A DNA stretch of 64,000 nt from Halichondria panicea (GCF_963675165.1 NC_087381.1:3100001-3164000); one strand, 5' to 3'. Positions 23,600 through 37,200 are shown, counted from the first letter of the stretch. Numbers and translations are program-made. The notes: generated by a model not told the origin, from the sequence alone.

Positions 23600-25459
23600 A
23601 GATTTTAGATCATAGCAACCGTGAGTATTTAGCCAATCAGATTTGAATGTTCTTATCTAATCTTTGCTATATGATTTTCTAAGTGAAGTACATGATTTTA
23701 TAAATAAGTACATGATTTTCTAAGTTGGATAGAACACTTTCTTTAGCCAATCAAATTGCAGTATTTATGGCAAACATGATCTAAATCCATATATATATGG
23801 TCTGTAAAAGCTTGTAACACTAGTTAAGAAACTAGATTTATCTTGCAACCAGTTCAGCTACTAGTGGCTAGTGAGCTATGACTATGTGAGCGATGGCTCT
23901 AGATTTGGATTCGCTACTAGTGCCACAAGATTGTTCGCTGCAAATGTTCCAGAGAAGTTAGTAAGCTGAACGTACACTGGTCATCGCAGTACAGAAGGTC
24001 TACGAGTGTATGAACATACTTCCATGGAACAAAAACAGTCAGTGTCTGATATCATTGCTTGTTCTTCTAAACAGGACTTCAATGTCATTGCAAAAGAAGA
24101 GACTAGCAGACTCACTAGCTCTGGAAATCCGAATAAAATTTCTTTTGACAACTCAGGTGAAAACTGCACTTTCAATGTACAAATTTGTCCAAAAACAGTG
24201 ATTGTTATTATGTTATGTGTGCTTGATGGTTCTTGTTATTGAAAACCAATTGTTATGATTCAAAAATGATTTTAAAGTATAATTCACCGGAAGTCATGAA
24301 TACTTAATGCAAACCACAAGTAACTGCAACGGTGTTATACTATAAAAGGAACCGTTTCAGGTTACTGGGTGGGCTTTAGGTAACTTAAGCCACACTATGC
24401 CAGTATCCAGATATTGGCACAGTTCACCGTCTGACCTGTGCCATATGGCAGATATTGGCACAGTGTTTCCTTGATCTGCCCACTCAAAATGCAACAATTA
24501 CCTTAGCTATATAGGTGCTATAGGAACACAAGCATGAAAACGTGCTCTGTGTACCTCTAGCTACTTCACGACAATCATGATTATGCGTTCTTCATTTCCA
24601 AATAATACTCACCATCAGGGGGTATAATTATGTTTAAAGTGTTGGAGGGGTCATTGGAAACATGCATTTGATACAATAAGTTCCCACGTTAATTTTCGCA
24701 ACAGTTTTAGAGGCGAAACACGGATGGTTTCAGGTCCATCTGTGCATTCAATATGTAAAAGCATCACGTGAACTGCCTCTGTTGCCAATCCCTCTCTTCA
24801 ATCTATGGTTACATGAAACAACCCAATTTTGCCTGACATCTTTCTTGCCATGCACAGGGCCTTGTTGATATCATAATGAATAAAGGGTACAAAGGTCAAT
24901 AATGGAAAGTGGGAAGTTGAAAAAGCATGCACGCTCAGGATGGGAAACTATAAGTTCTATGTTGGTAGCCTAATTAATAAAGGTTTGGTGCCTACACCGA
25001 GGCATCAGCACCCACGGTGCTTTCATTCTTCCTAACGGTTTTGAACTCACTTCAATTTATCACTGTTCATATCATTTATCACTGTTCAGCCTCATATAAT
25101 AACGTAGAAAAAGAGACAGAAATTCTGTTAGTAGAAATGTCATACTATACATAAATTATTAAATTATAATGTGGAATTGAATATAATTATACATAGCCAA
25201 GGAAAAATAAACCAAGAAAGTATCTATTATTAGTTCTACAGCTAGAACATACAGAAAGAAAAAGTTTTATAATTAAACATCAAGAACTGTTACATAACAT
25301 CACATCAACAAAAAACAAACAATCACTGCACAATTAATCGTCAAATCCCATGTATATATACATGACATCTTCTATCTATGATACTAACACAAACAGCTCA
25401 CAGTTAACTCTGTTACAATAATGAAACTAAACTGTCAACTTAGAATATCAGACTAAATA
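23600..25459. other. Intergenic, mostly unassigned
   Basis: It contains an open frame at 24006-24242 (+) with text such as NKISFDNSGENCTFNVQIC that reads like protein but matches nothing I know. It also contains a repeat copy at 24325-24495 and a CACCGAGGCATCAGCACCC motif at about 24995 that recurs at 37725 and 63120. AT-rich sequence follows up to the 3' end of the TPR-CHAT gene. Confidence 0.4.
24325..24495 (+). repeat. Dispersed repeat C, copy 1
   Basis: Text such as GTTATACTATAAAAGGAACC, CAGGTTACTGGGTGGGCTTT and GCCATATGGCAGATATTGGC reappears in reverse orientation at 45735-45916. Confidence 0.8.
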
Positions 25460-28400
25460 CTAGCTATTATGTGCAGTAGGAAAGAGTGGCATGTCCAGGC
25501 CAATGCATACGAATGTTCCCCAGAAAAACCAATGGTCATACGATGACTCCATTTTCATCATCCTTTTCGCATGTGCAAGAGCGTGAGAGGGTGGGACACC
25601 AGGTTTGCAAACTTCCTGGTAAAAATGAAATGAAAATCTAGCAGCGCTGTCATCAGCTAAAGGCCAGAGGGTAGCAATCACGGTTTGAGCACCAGCAGAA
25701 CGAAACGCTTGAGCTATACTATTGATTGCTTCTCCATAAGAATAGAAACCATGAGAGGACACACAAGTCGAAAGGTACACAAGACGTGTGCCACTCAGTT
25801 CCATTCCACAAGCTGCAAGAGATGTCAATGTTCCTGTACCAGCAAATGGATGAATTCGTGATAGATTTCCAGCCTGATATGTATTTGCACCAGCCAGGCG
25901 AAGACCAGTTTCTATGTCATCTAAAAAAGAACTGCGAACGCCTCTGGGCTTGGGAAAGGAGAAACCATGTGTTGAAAAGTGAAGAATGAAAGGAGATTTG
26001 ACACCTAAGACTGAGCTCAAGGTGGCATCATCTAAGAAGTGAGTACAAACCACAAGTGGAGCACCAGCACCAGAGAGGACTGCACAGATTTCATCAGCTT
26101 CTTGCTGGCTACCAGGCAGCATTGGGACCATTGGTTTTTCAGGTAAAGGTGATGAGAAAAACGAAGTAAGACTAGAAGCTATCCCCCAAAACACAGAATC
26201 ATTTTCCGATAATGGCTTTTCCAGATTGAAATTTGGGTTCGCAAAAATAATACATTGTTTTATCTCTGATTCTTTAGAACTAGGGCCCAAGATATTCTGA
26301 CCTCTAGGAATAGCCGCTATAAACATCTCTCGAAGAAGTTCTCTTGCCGAAGAGAGGTAGACGGTGTTGCATTTCTCGGAAAGCAGTTGCCCATCTTCAA
26401 GTGGCAAGAACTCAAGTGGCAAAACACACAGTGCACCATCTGGACAAATGAATAGCCGCTTTGTTTCTGATTTGCTAATTATCTTGCACACGTCAGGAGG
26501 AAGCAACAGCTTGCTAAGATCACAAGCAACTGTCTTACTAGCCTGTTCGTCTTTGACATTGGAGAGCATTTCAGACCATTTCTTGCACAGTGGAAAAATA
26601 ATCTGAGGGTCGACAGGTCGGACTATTGGATCTTCTTCAGGTTGATGTAGTACTAAGAAGCCTTCATGGGCCTGTGGGTCACTGGATTCACCTTCTCTCA
26701 TATCTAGAAGATATTCAAGAACAAGCTGATCAGGTTCCAATACCGATTGAAGTTGCACATAGTTTTGCCGCAGCAGGCAGAGAATAACTTGCTGGCCCAT
26801 TTCCAAAACAACTCGGTTCATCTCCTTCTTGTGTTCCTCGGCAATTGCTACTATGGCATCATTTCCAAGTTGCTGCTCAGAGAGATCCATTCGTTCAATG
26901 GCTTGGAAGGTTTCGAGATACTTGCTTCCTATTCCAAATCGAATCAGCATAGTACGAAATTCTGAGTAAATGCATTTCCACCTGACCAATACATCAGCAA
27001 CTAGGCTATCTTCTGTACCAATGAATGCTTTCACATTCATAAGAAGGATACTTTGAGCTGTGTGAAACATCATCCCAGCTTCATCGAAGCTAAAGCTGCT
27101 GCTGTTGATTTGCTCTTGGAAAAGCCGTAGATAGGCTGACTCAGCTAGCTGGAATGCTTCTACTGCCATTTCACGCATACCAAGTTTCAGCAGTCTATCT
27201 GTAATTGAAGTTGGTAAATAATTCATGTGCATGGGATATAAACTAGGAGAATGTACAACATTGTGGGGCGAGCGTGTGTTATACCGCTGTTTATTGATGA
27301 GAATATATATAGAGTATAATATCTAAGATCAGCAACCAAGTATTATCATCAATCACTGCTACCAGCGTTTGTAGAAGGACAACTATAATTATACAACTAT
27401 ATACGTGACAGACTCTTTTTCAAACCTATAGCTATAATTATACCAAAAATTAATTGCAAGTGAAGTAAAGAAAACAATTTACCTGCATGGCCTCACCTGG
27501 AGTATTGTGCTCCAGTATGGGCAAACACAATTATGTATTCTTAAAAAAGTTTAAAGAAAAGCAACTCGATTTGCTCTAAGTGGATTCTCACCATCAGAGG
27601 TGAGATTGGCCACGAGATCTAGCACTATATAACATTATAGTTTCTTAGTGATGATTTGCTAAGTGACTCGTTTTGTGGTGTTTGTGACTCTGTTTAGGGG
27701 TTGGTAGAGTCAGGAGCCCATAAATAAGAGAAGGAGCGGCTGACTACGGGGATCACGTTTCGTAAGTGGTTATGACCGCATTTCCATATATGCAGAGTCA
27801 CTTAAGTGGTTGAATCCCTACACGTGTTATACACAATACAGGGCTGCGGTTTGCAAGCACTTAGTCGCTTCCAAACAAGGAAGTGCGGTTTCACCGGCAA
27901 TTATGAGACGTGATCCCCGAGTATACGTTGAAGTTAGCCGCTCCTTCTCTTATTTATGGGCTCCTGGTAGAGTTAAGCTCAAGATATTGCTATTCTTTTA
28001 TCAGAGTGTCATACAGGGGGGGAAAGGGGGGATCCTAGCTCCAATTCCCCCCCCCCCTTTCAAGTACTAGTTGTATGACTGAGTGTCCATAGCTGGTTAC
28101 TTTTCTCGTTTCCCCCCCTCTACTTCAAAATCCTGTATGACACCCTGTTTATTATGTTCAAGTTAACAGCCGATTATTCTTTTCAAATCGCCTATTATTC
28201 CCACCATGTCGTGGCACACTGAAGTAACATCAAACAATATATAAACAATATAATAATAATGGCCATATGACTCTTTAGAAAATGCTTGTCACAAATGGTG
28301 CAATCTGATTGGTTACTGAGAGGTCCCTTATTTCACTTAGAGACCTCAGTAGAGGTCTTCGTTCATTATATGTACTTGCTTATGGAAATTTATGTCATAG

Positions 28401-31400
28401 TAACCATGATCGATGCAGCGCATCTTTAAAAAATTAATTTTTTAATTGTGTTCTGCAGTGCAGCTTTGCAGCTTTTATCTCACTCTTGCAGCTACCAATA
28501 GCTAGTGCTCTAGTGCAGAGCTAATTACTAAGTAGAATAGCAACTTTCTATTAGCAGTTTTTGCTATGCATGATTCTCAAGAGACGGAAATGGCCTTCAA
28601 TGTGAGTTTTTTATGTAGACTTAGCCAGAGCGAAGCTTTAACGTTCCTTGAGGCTTGTAGAAACTCTAGCTTGGTTGCAGAGTCTTCTTTGTGTTAATGT
28701 TTTAGCTTGCTTAGCACTATTCAAATCAGTTATAGGCCTCGTCCAATGGTCATGATCATTATGGGATTATGAGACCCTCAGGCACTTAGTAGCGCCCTCG
28801 CTGCGCTCGGGGGCGCTACAGCCTCGGGCCCTCGGGGCCCATAGAGACCTTGGACTCACAGCTATTATAGAATGCCAAGGATCGAGATAGTTAACCACTA
28901 TGCATACAGTACTTCCGTCAGGCCTAAATGTTGGCTCGTATTGACCTGTATACTTTCAAAACCTGCCTATTATTCTCATTTATGTTATAAAGGTAATGCC
29001 AGCATAATTCTCACTAAAAAAAGTTCCTATCATGCTTAAAATTATACCAGCATAATCTACCAACCCCTACTCTATTTGCAGTTTTACGATTTTTTTTTTA
29101 CCTACAACCCTAGCTGGCCTATTCTTGGGGCATAAAAACCAATTTGGTGCGGCCCTAGTTATAGTATTAATAATAATGCTACTGCGAAATAAACGTCAAG
29201 CTCATATTTATTACTGCTGAAAAATTAGCCAAAATATGGGCATGGCTCCGATTTTTGATGATTTTCCTCGTGGTGCTGCAGTGTCTAGCAATTATAGGGC
29301 CAGTACATACACTAGTTGGGCCGGAGCCCAACCCTTCACACCTGCGTAAGGTTGGGAATAGGGATTGATTATGCTAGCTAAGCATATGAATATAATAGGG
29401 AGACTTCTAGGAACTAGCATAATAGGGGACTAAACTAGCTTGTTGCCCAGTGAGTGGGTATACCTGATGGCATGGTATATTTTTTCAGGTATTAACTTCT
29501 GCTATTTCTATGAATGAGAGTAAAAGCGCGAACATTTGTATATTCACAGAGAGTGAAAATTTATTGACAAACGATATGAATATCATTCACAACTTGACTA
29601 CATGTACCAGCAAAATGGGGTGCATGGAAAAGCAAGAAACGGAAAACGGAAATATCTGATGAACGCCACTACCAAATTCTGTGCTTTTTACAATGAACAT
29701 AAGAGCGGAGGTGTAGGAAGATGTATTTGTAAAGGGGTGCTGGGGGGAAGCTATACTATTGTTATTAAGATGCAGGCTCTCTTTCTCCCTACTACGTTCC
29801 TCAATTACGTGCATTATGGGTGCATGCAAGATCGTCTCAAGGCCACCCCATTAAATTAAACGTGCTGCCAATGGACCTAGTAGCCCAAGAATCAAATCTG
29901 CTCATTCTCATCTAACAATACTTTTAACTTTTAACTTTGAAAATTTTTGCCGTAAAAAAAACAAACTATTGTTATTCAAGTAACTAGGTAAGGTACTCCA
30001 GCACCTGTGCTTCCTACGCCCCTGGAGTGAATGAAGTGAACCTGTCTGAACATGAAACCTGGGTACATGGAAAAGCAGGAGGAAGGCATGTTCTTTCCAG
30101 TATCTGAGAACTGCAAATGTCAAAGGACTTAAGAAATTGAATACATGCAGTGTATTACTCCCATTCATCCAGGTTTCAACTGTTCTGAAATATGACGTTA
30201 GTATATAATTGCCCTTACGAACGCTGATAGCAGTGATTGCTTATATACGTGGTTGCCAATCTTTGGTATTTTACTCTAGTTATTTTCATATCAGAAGCCT
30301 CTGTTCGTATTATACTGTTTACCAAACGCCATCACTGTGTTGAATTTAAGAGTGCATGAACTTATGCCTGGTCTGTGATCTGTGGCACTGACCGCATGTG
30401 TGTGCAATTATGAGATCAGCATGCATGCATGCATGTGTGGTTTGTGGGAAGTGTTGGCTAAAATGTTTTTTATAATTCTACTAGCTATCTATGTGTGCGG
30501 TGGCATCCAGAATTCAAAATCGAACAACATGAACAATTGTATAATAGTATCATTTGCTTTACATTAATTTGTCTCTGTACAATGTTCTGTCTCTCTAGCT
30601 AGTTAGCTCTGTACAACATTTTGGCTCTCTGATCGAGGGTCAAAGATCAATCGCGTAGGCGATGTTGCTATAAAAATAGACACCTATGCATATAATTTGC
30701 ATTCGATGATATCGAGTTGCATGCCATATACTGGCAACTATACAAAAATTATTTATGAGAGACGTGTAGGAATGATCTGATGAACAATAGCATACGATAA
30801 TTATACCAGAGAGTATAAATTTTTGTGTTATTCATTGCATGATTAAGCATGTAGCGTGAACATTTATACCTACGAACATTAATAATGCATGCACCAAAAC
30901 CGATACCGTATTACTAGAGTATTTTACGGGTGAAAACCCTTTGCGAATGAGCAGAAAATTTGACCCTTTGCGATCTAGCTATTGCGTTCTGGCAAGGACA
31001 TGAAATTTCCGGATTAACGGATGTCATTAATTGATTACGAATATCATTAACGAAAACACTTTTATAAATGTATTATGATATTACTGTGGCCAGAAGGGAA
31101 GCTGCTAGCTAGAATTGTCTATTTACATTAGGTTTTGTGGATTTTATTGTTGCGAATTGATCGACAATCACAAAGTCCGCAAATGTTTGATGCTCGCAAA
31201 ACATTCTAGTAATACGGTAATCCACGAAAATTGATTCCACGAAAATTTACACCCTCGAAATATATCCGCTATATATATACGGTAGTAATTAAGGTTTAGG
31301 AAAGGGGCACTAACAGGGGTGGATCCCGGAAAATGAAAGGGGGGGGCTAGTAGAAGAGGAAAAGCCCTGTACGAGGGTGGCGGAGCTACCCAGGGGGTGG

Positions 31401-33789
31401 GTACGGGAGGAGCTTTTTTAGCTTTTTACACTTTGCTCACAATTTGACCTTCGAAATTTCAGTGAATACTGAATACGAAAAAGTTAATACAAAAAACTCG
31501 TTCTAATCAACAAAAGGATTGTATGTACCGTAGATGTTACATGTACATTAAAATTAATGAAAGAATCACAATGCCTACCCAGACTGCACTGAGAATGAGA
31601 GGGGGTGAGGCTGCGGCTGCTTCCTCGCAACTGGCTGAAAAAGTCTGAGAACTGTGCTCCAGAATTCTATGTTGCAGTTGCAAACATTGCGCAAGGCTTA
31701 AATTAGTATGCTTTATAAAATATAGTCTAGCTAGCTAGCTAGGTCCAGCTAGCCTTTACTCTTAGTAGCTAGACCTGGCTGTTGTCTAGCATCTCTTAAG
31801 TCAGTGAGTCTACAGATGCATAATGCACTTGTCAATATAATGCCCCACCCCCCCCCCTACCGGGGATAGGTGGGGATTAGACCAATCACAAGATCTAATA
31901 CCCCTACCTTTGGGCATGTTTATTTGGTCTAATCCCCTGGTGCAACATGGGGGTTATGTGGGGATTAGACCTGTATCACACTATAGCTATTTCTTCATGG
32001 TTTCACTGTAGCGAGAAGATAACAAGTACAGAATCACTATATAAATATTTTCTTACATTGACAGCTATAAGCTTACTCCTATAGAGCTAGTGAAGAGTCA
32101 AGGCAGAGATTGCTTCAGGATTAAATTTTGCTGTCACTGTATATGTGTTGGAAGGAAGAGTGTGGGCAGATATCATGTGATCTTTAATTGACCTTTGACC
32201 CAATGCATGCATCAGGTGATTTCTAAGTGATCTGTCTAAGTCCCCTAGGTAGGGGAGCAAATTCAAGTCTAATCCCCAACTAATCCTCACTTATCCCTGG
32301 TAGGGGGGAGGTGGGGCATTACTTTGACAAGTGCATAAGTATTAAAGGTTGGTGGCAAAATTGTTGCATAACCTCAGACTACATACGTAGTTTTTTCAAA
32401 AGGGGGGGCCTAAAAACCACCCCCTGGATCCACCCCTGCTTAATACAACCAAGAATATAACCTTTGATACATAATACTGTTTTGCTGTCTCTCTATACAC
32501 TTACCAATGCAAAACAGAACATCCTGAGCATCTTGACCAACGAAGGGAAGTGGGCTGCCCAGTGGAGAGCGCACTGTAGCTTCCAGGTACTCAAGCCTCT
32601 CTTTAACGAATTCTGCAACTTCGTCAGGTGATGTTCCTACCATTCTGCTTACTGCCTTTCCATGCTCAGGAGCATATGACACAGGGTCAAATCCAGGCTC
32701 CTTTCCAAGCCGTATTTGAGCTAGAGCAATCGACACCATGACGAGTTCCTTGTATGACTCAAGTCGTTTAGGGCAGCGTTTTACGTATTCTTCCACTTTT
32801 TTGATAGAATGCTCAAGAAACGAAACCTCTTTTTTTGTGAATGCAACAGGAATCATAGCCCATGCTTCAAGAAACTCCTTGTAAATACCCAGAAGTTGCT
32901 CTGCATATTTTTCAGACGCCAGAAGTGACTTCTCAAAAAATGGAAGGCATGCTTGACACGCCACTTGGTTTACATGCGAGTCGAGATTGATGGTATTGAG
33001 TGTGATGCTGCGCACGGTAACAGCTACCAGAACAAGGCTAATGATGGGGCAAATAATCGGGTAAAGGATAGGATCCACTGATGTATGCAACCATGTAGCA
33101 AACTCATCTGAATTTGATAAGAGGGAAGTGACAGTTTTCACGGGTACTCGTGCTGTTGATGGATTTATCTTAGCAGCCTCGTTAAGGCATTCAACCCACG
33201 ATTGCTGATAAGGACATGCGGAGTGTCCAAAAAGGTGCAAGATGCGATCAAGCTCAGTGGTGATTCGGTAAAGGTTTTTGATAACTGGCTCTATTTCTTT
33301 GTTTAAATTAGATCGGTAGATAAGTATATCAAGAAAAGCATCAAGATATATCTCTGAGAGGACTAAACATCCACTTGGCACGAGCTGAAGTGCTCCAGGA
33401 AACTTCTGTTCAACCAGAGACTCATGAATTATTTGGTTCACTTTCACCCATTGTGCCACACAATCACGCGATATTGCATCGCTACCACGTAGCTTGTAGC
33501 CTTCCTGAGCAGCAACCATGGCATCGTCGTATTTTGCAAGTCCAGTGAGTGCAACTGCCTTACGGAGATAACCCCTCGCAAATGTCGGTACTAGATTTAG
33601 ACATTTTGTGGCATCTTGCAATGCTCTCTCGAAGTTGCCTACGCCACTGTAGGCCAGACTTCGGTTACTGTACACAGCATGACTTGATGGGTCGGCTCCC
33701 AACGCTGTTGTGTAGAAATCGATTGCTTGTGTATAGTTTTTCAGTTTGATGCAATTGTTTCCTTTTTCCTTTAGTTCATCGAAGGACAT
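25460..33789 (-). CDS. TPR-CHAT protein (caspase-HetF-type putative protease)
   Basis: Two long exons join in phase: 33789-32505 (ending in GTAAGTG) and 27198-25460 (preceded by TTCAATTACAG), giving 1007 residues. Residues 1-105 hold three TPRs like those of STIP1 (ELKEKGNNCIKLKNYTQAI, YSNRSLAYS, RGYLRKAVAL), with most carboxylate-clamp positions that bind HSP70/HSP90 tails. A helical middle follows. The C-terminal third is a CHAT domain, a caspase-like fold: LHFSTHGFSF carries the likely catalytic His (about residue 839) and VYLSTCVSSHG the likely Cys (about 907). RLFICPDGALCVLPLEFLPL and HWFFWGTFVCIG are family landmarks. TPR plus CHAT is the classic pairing of this family. The 5.3-kb intron is full of transposons, and small extra exons cannot be excluded. 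If the join is wrong, these are two adjacent genes. It is head to head with the CARD-membrane gene. Substrate is unknown. Confidence 0.82.
27483..27605 (+). mobile_element. LINE reverse-transcriptase fragment
   Basis: A stretch reads PHLEYCAPVWANTIM, and then after a frame change a basic segment like KKFKEKATRFAL. This is the C-terminal RT region of a non-LTR element (compare the LEYC-PVWSP motif). Stops and frame changes show it is dead. It lies in the TPR-CHAT intron. Confidence 0.65.
27711..27969. repeat. Inverted repeat with 55-65-bp arms
   Basis: CAGGAGCCCATAAATAAGAG on the left is matched by CTCTTATTTATGGGCTCCTG on the right. Inner segments (GGGGATCACGT / ACGTGATCCCC) also pair. Likely a foldback element inside the TPR-CHAT intron. 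Confidence 0.8.
28002..28147. mobile_element. CAGGGTGTCATACAGG MITE, 5-bp target duplication
   Basis: 146 bp. Ends CAGAGTGTCATACAGG and CCTGTATGACACCCTG are inverted; TTTAT is duplicated at 27997-28001 and 28148-28152. It has G-rich and C-rich tracts like the element at 21448. Confidence 0.85.
28148..30905. other. TPR-CHAT intron, worn repeats
   Basis: No convincing exon was found. A GC-rich hairpin (GCGCCCTCGCTGCGCTCGGG) sits near 28790. Phrases such as CATGGAAAAGCA recur at 29625 and 30069. A CCAGGGGCGTAGGAAGC-type terminus (reverse strand) lies near 30010. Open frames at 29587-29859 overlap on both strands and look accidental. Confidence 0.4.
30906..31217. mobile_element. CCGTATTACTAGA MITE, TA target duplication
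   Basis: 312 bp with inverted ends CCGTATTACTAGA and TCTAGTAATACGG, flanked by TA. A fragment of the related CCGTATAGCG family follows at 31220-31282. Confidence 0.75.
31314..32438. mobile_element. CAGGGGTGGATCC element with a nested insertion
   Basis: The ends CAGGGGTGGATCC and GGATCCACCCCTG are inverted repeats 1125 bp apart, of the kind found on hAT elements. No transposase frame. The 512-bp element at 31824-32335 is nested inside. No clean target duplication was found. It sits just downstream of the TPR exon donor. Confidence 0.65.
31824..32335. mobile_element. 512-bp PIF/Harbinger-like MITE, copy 1
   Basis: Ends TGCACTTGTCAATATAATGC and GCATTACTTTGACAAGTGCA are inverted, flanked by TAA on both sides. 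It is nearly identical over its length to 55059-55569, in the opposite orientation. Both contain GGGGATTAGAC repeats near their ends. Confidence 0.85.
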
Positions 33790-34221
33790 CTTCAGAGCAA
33801 ACAGCAATAGAATCTTTTTGCACGCTAGTTCTGGTTAAGGTTACGGTAGGTACAGTCTACCCACTATTAATTAAAGTCTCTCGAAAGCTATTTCTTATTG
33901 GCTTGCACAGCGTATAAGCTATAAGGTATTACCCTGTACTATACTATACTGTGTATACTGGACCCTGCATACGGTGATCCCCCTGGGAAACTCCCCAACA
34001 CATTGCGGTAGACTCAACTATAGTCTCATGAATCAGCCGCCGTTCTTTTGGAACCAAAAGAACGGCGGCTGATTCATGATAAGGACTCAACTACTGCCTT
34101 CTCTAGCTCGGGAGAAAGCAGAAAGAGCCCCTTGGCCGGCCGGCCAGAGCGAAGGGAGTGGTTTCCAGTCTAGACTTGAGACCTCGATATCTTACGGTAA
34201 CTGTCTACTCAGAGGCTAAAC
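33790..34221. promoter_or_regulatory. Divergent upstream region of the TPR-CHAT and CARD-membrane genes
   Basis: Only 432 bases separate the two start codons, which point away from each other, so the region probably contains both promoters. It is interrupted by the MITE at 34020-34083 and by the broken end of a TAGACTGGAAAC-type element (to about 34175, with GGCCGGCCGGCC). No TATA box was seen on either side. Confidence 0.55.
34020..34083. mobile_element. Palindromic TAGTCTCATGAATCAGCC MITE, 9-bp duplication
   Basis: A 64-bp near-perfect palindrome centred on TTTTGGAACCAAAA. GACTCAACT is repeated at 34011-34019 and 34084-34092. A solo end of the same type occurs at about 23071 (TAGTCTCATGAATCAGCC). 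Confidence 0.85.
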
Positions 34222-37200
34222 ATGACACAAAACTCTGCTTGTGTCGCAATCCAACAAAACATAGCAGACCTAGCAACTTCCATTGCTGTATGTTGTGAAC
34301 CAAGAATGTTTTTCGATTTACTTGTTGAAAAAAACTTGGTCCCCTACCTTAGTTCGGTAGAAATAATAGATGTACAAGGTATATCCAACCATTGCAAAGT
34401 CAGTCGGCTTTTGTCTTTAGTCGCTGTCGAGCCAGATGCAAAAGAAAATATCTTCAAATTGATGGACATTGTAAGAGATCTAGGCCCAAGTCCGACTTGT
34501 ATTGCTGACAAAGTTTTGCAGGATTATAGTAAGTCTGATCTGCCATCATTATTTCACCGAGGCTCCCCAAAACTAATGCATTACTTACATCCCTGCTTAT
34601 AATAATTATTATTGCTGTACTTCTAAGTAATTATGGTACCACTTGTAAATACCTTTGCACGACTATAGTGTATATAAAACAAACGAATTTATATGGTGCT
34701 ATAATTTATGGGTGAAACATCCAGGGGCACATAATTAGAAGGGGGAATTATTTAAAAGACATATTGTCACTCACTACATGGATGCATGGATAGCTACATT
34801 CAAATTACTTAATTTACTTGAATTACCGGTTCATGTTTGTTGTTTTTATTTCGCTGTTTTGTATTTCTGTTTACAGGAAGCCTTGCACAAGTGTGTCCAA
34901 GTAAGTAAGCTGAACATATCAGCATCATGTATAACCTTAATTGATTAGTGATGGTATTATGTTTTGAACAATTTATTGAGTGTTTCAATATACAGTTGAA
35001 TCTCGATTATCCGAACAACTTGATTCCAAAGCGAAGGCCAGATAACTGAATACGCCGGATAGATATAAATTGATTCACCCACTTAATTGTGCAAATTTAG
35101 TGCATGTGGATTAAGGGACACACCCATTTTCAAGCCAGATAATTGAGGTTCTACTGTAGTAGCGAATATATACATGTACATGTAGGTAACCCAAGACGAG
35201 TGGGCGGCCACGGGTTATAGTTATTTGTGTCCATGATTCTGAGTCTGCTCCCTGGATGCCGTGGCGCTATACGTTGATAGCCTCAAAAGTTTAGTAATTT
35301 CAATAGTGGCAGATTTTGATATTAGGGCTTCGTTGTCGAAGAAAAGCAAGCAAGAAGCGTACCTTGCATGTTGGCTATAGAGCTAAGTATAGCGCTTTAA
35401 CTCATTACACATGCATCGCACTACGTAGTGCTATTTATGCTGCCGTAAACGTGAGCTTATTCCCGTCCCAGTGTATCTATTTTTAACAACTCTGCGCTGT
35501 GATCCATTGAGTGACCATGCACACTGGCGCTTCAAAGCCTTAATTATTGTCCTAGCGTTCAAATTATAGTTTAGCTGGCCCCCATCAGTTGATACTAAAT
35601 GTAGGTTTCCATGTTCATACATACAACTTCATGCTTAGCGCGTGCTTCATAGCTATTTTTGAATTCATTTCTTGTTTGTGGTTTGACGTTATACCATCGG
35701 CCCGCCCGCATAATAATATAATATAAGGAGGACAAGAAACAACTATAGAGAACTAAAGTGCTAAATTCTCGTCGGTTGATTATAGCATCACACAACCAAT
35801 GTGGTCCACAATAATAATTATATTAATTTTGTGTACATTCAAATTTTTTTCCCCTGCTTAATTAAAATAATGCAGTCTAGGCATGCGAGCGGAGGCGGTA
35901 AACAACTATTCAATTACTATAGTCAGAGCCTAATGTTTTTAATACAGACTACTATAATTATATTATTGATGGTATACAGTCACTATAAATTATATACCAG
36001 GCCGCGCGTGATACATTCTAGTTTTTAGGGTTCTGTAGCCTTGAATTGATGCTAGATATGTAGATAGTGAATGCTACATGTATTATACACGTATAAGTGT
36101 GTTACAGAATATTCATCTACAAGTTCCTTAATTACAGATGAGGAAACAGCAATATCAGCATCAAACACAAAGGCCAGTTGCAACAAGCAAAAAGTTCGTG
36201 ATAATTGTGCAACACGTGAAGCCTATAAGGAGCTCGAATATCAATATTCGATATGTATTCTCTCCATTGAGAAGCTGTTCAAGCAGGAAAAGATTCCTTT
36301 GAGTGACTTGAAAACGATGTGGTCCCATATCTGCAACAAGAAAAAACATCACAAGGCCCTCCGAAGCAAGACTATACGAGATTTTGTACGAATCGTGAGT
36401 CATGATGGTCGACTACCATCACTCCAGTATCGATCCCTTGAAAAGTTAGTTGTCCATTTTTCACCAATAAATGGTGCAAAATTAATCAAAGACTATAAAA
36501 AAAAGATTAAGAAATATTTGAAGTCTCAGGTTAGCTGTGGTGTCCAACAACTAAGGGTAAAAGTTAATCTGAGCTTTGATAAGTATGATGACATCCTAGA
36601 TTTGAGGACTACATTAGGGAAGCTGTTCAAATTTTGTCCTGAAGAGGTTGCTCTGGTATCAGCTGAAGAGGGATCAATAGTCCTAACATATCTAGTACTG
36701 TCGTCGGTTGGTGTGAGTATAAACGCATGGAAGTTCAAAGAAGAAGACAGTGATGTCCTGCAAAAAGCCAATATTGAATTGATATCTGTTGAAGGGTAAG
36801 GACTTCAATTGTGTTTAGCCTCACAACCGTACTGTAATATGAGGCACTATTGTCGTTGTCTACAGTATTATGTTTTTTACATGTCAAAGGTTTCTATGAG
36901 CAAAGTAATTAATTATAATTATGTTTGCAGGCAAACTGTATGGGATAGTGCTGCTCAACGAGACGTAAGTATTTGTTTAATTTATGTTGTGGTACAGTAG
37001 ATTTGAGGCCACGCCCATTTTTGCCTGCGAGAAGGAACTGGTAAGCCACCGTGTGAGAGTTCTTGTCCCAGTGTGGGAAGAATCTCACGTTCCCACAAGA
37101 ATGTAAGTGCTGAGTTGCAGGAAAAAGGGGCGTGACATCCGGTCTAGGGGTACATAGATATTCTAGCCATTCGTGTACTTTACCATAATTATTTCCGTTC

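Noticed and set aside
24006-24242. Gene with NCTFNVQIC text
   Set aside because: Both strands are open here, no splice partners or domain were found, and repeats flank it.
29587-30168. Extra exons in the TPR-CHAT intron
   Set aside because: Frames overlap on both strands and contain transposon-end text; none joins in phase better than the direct join.
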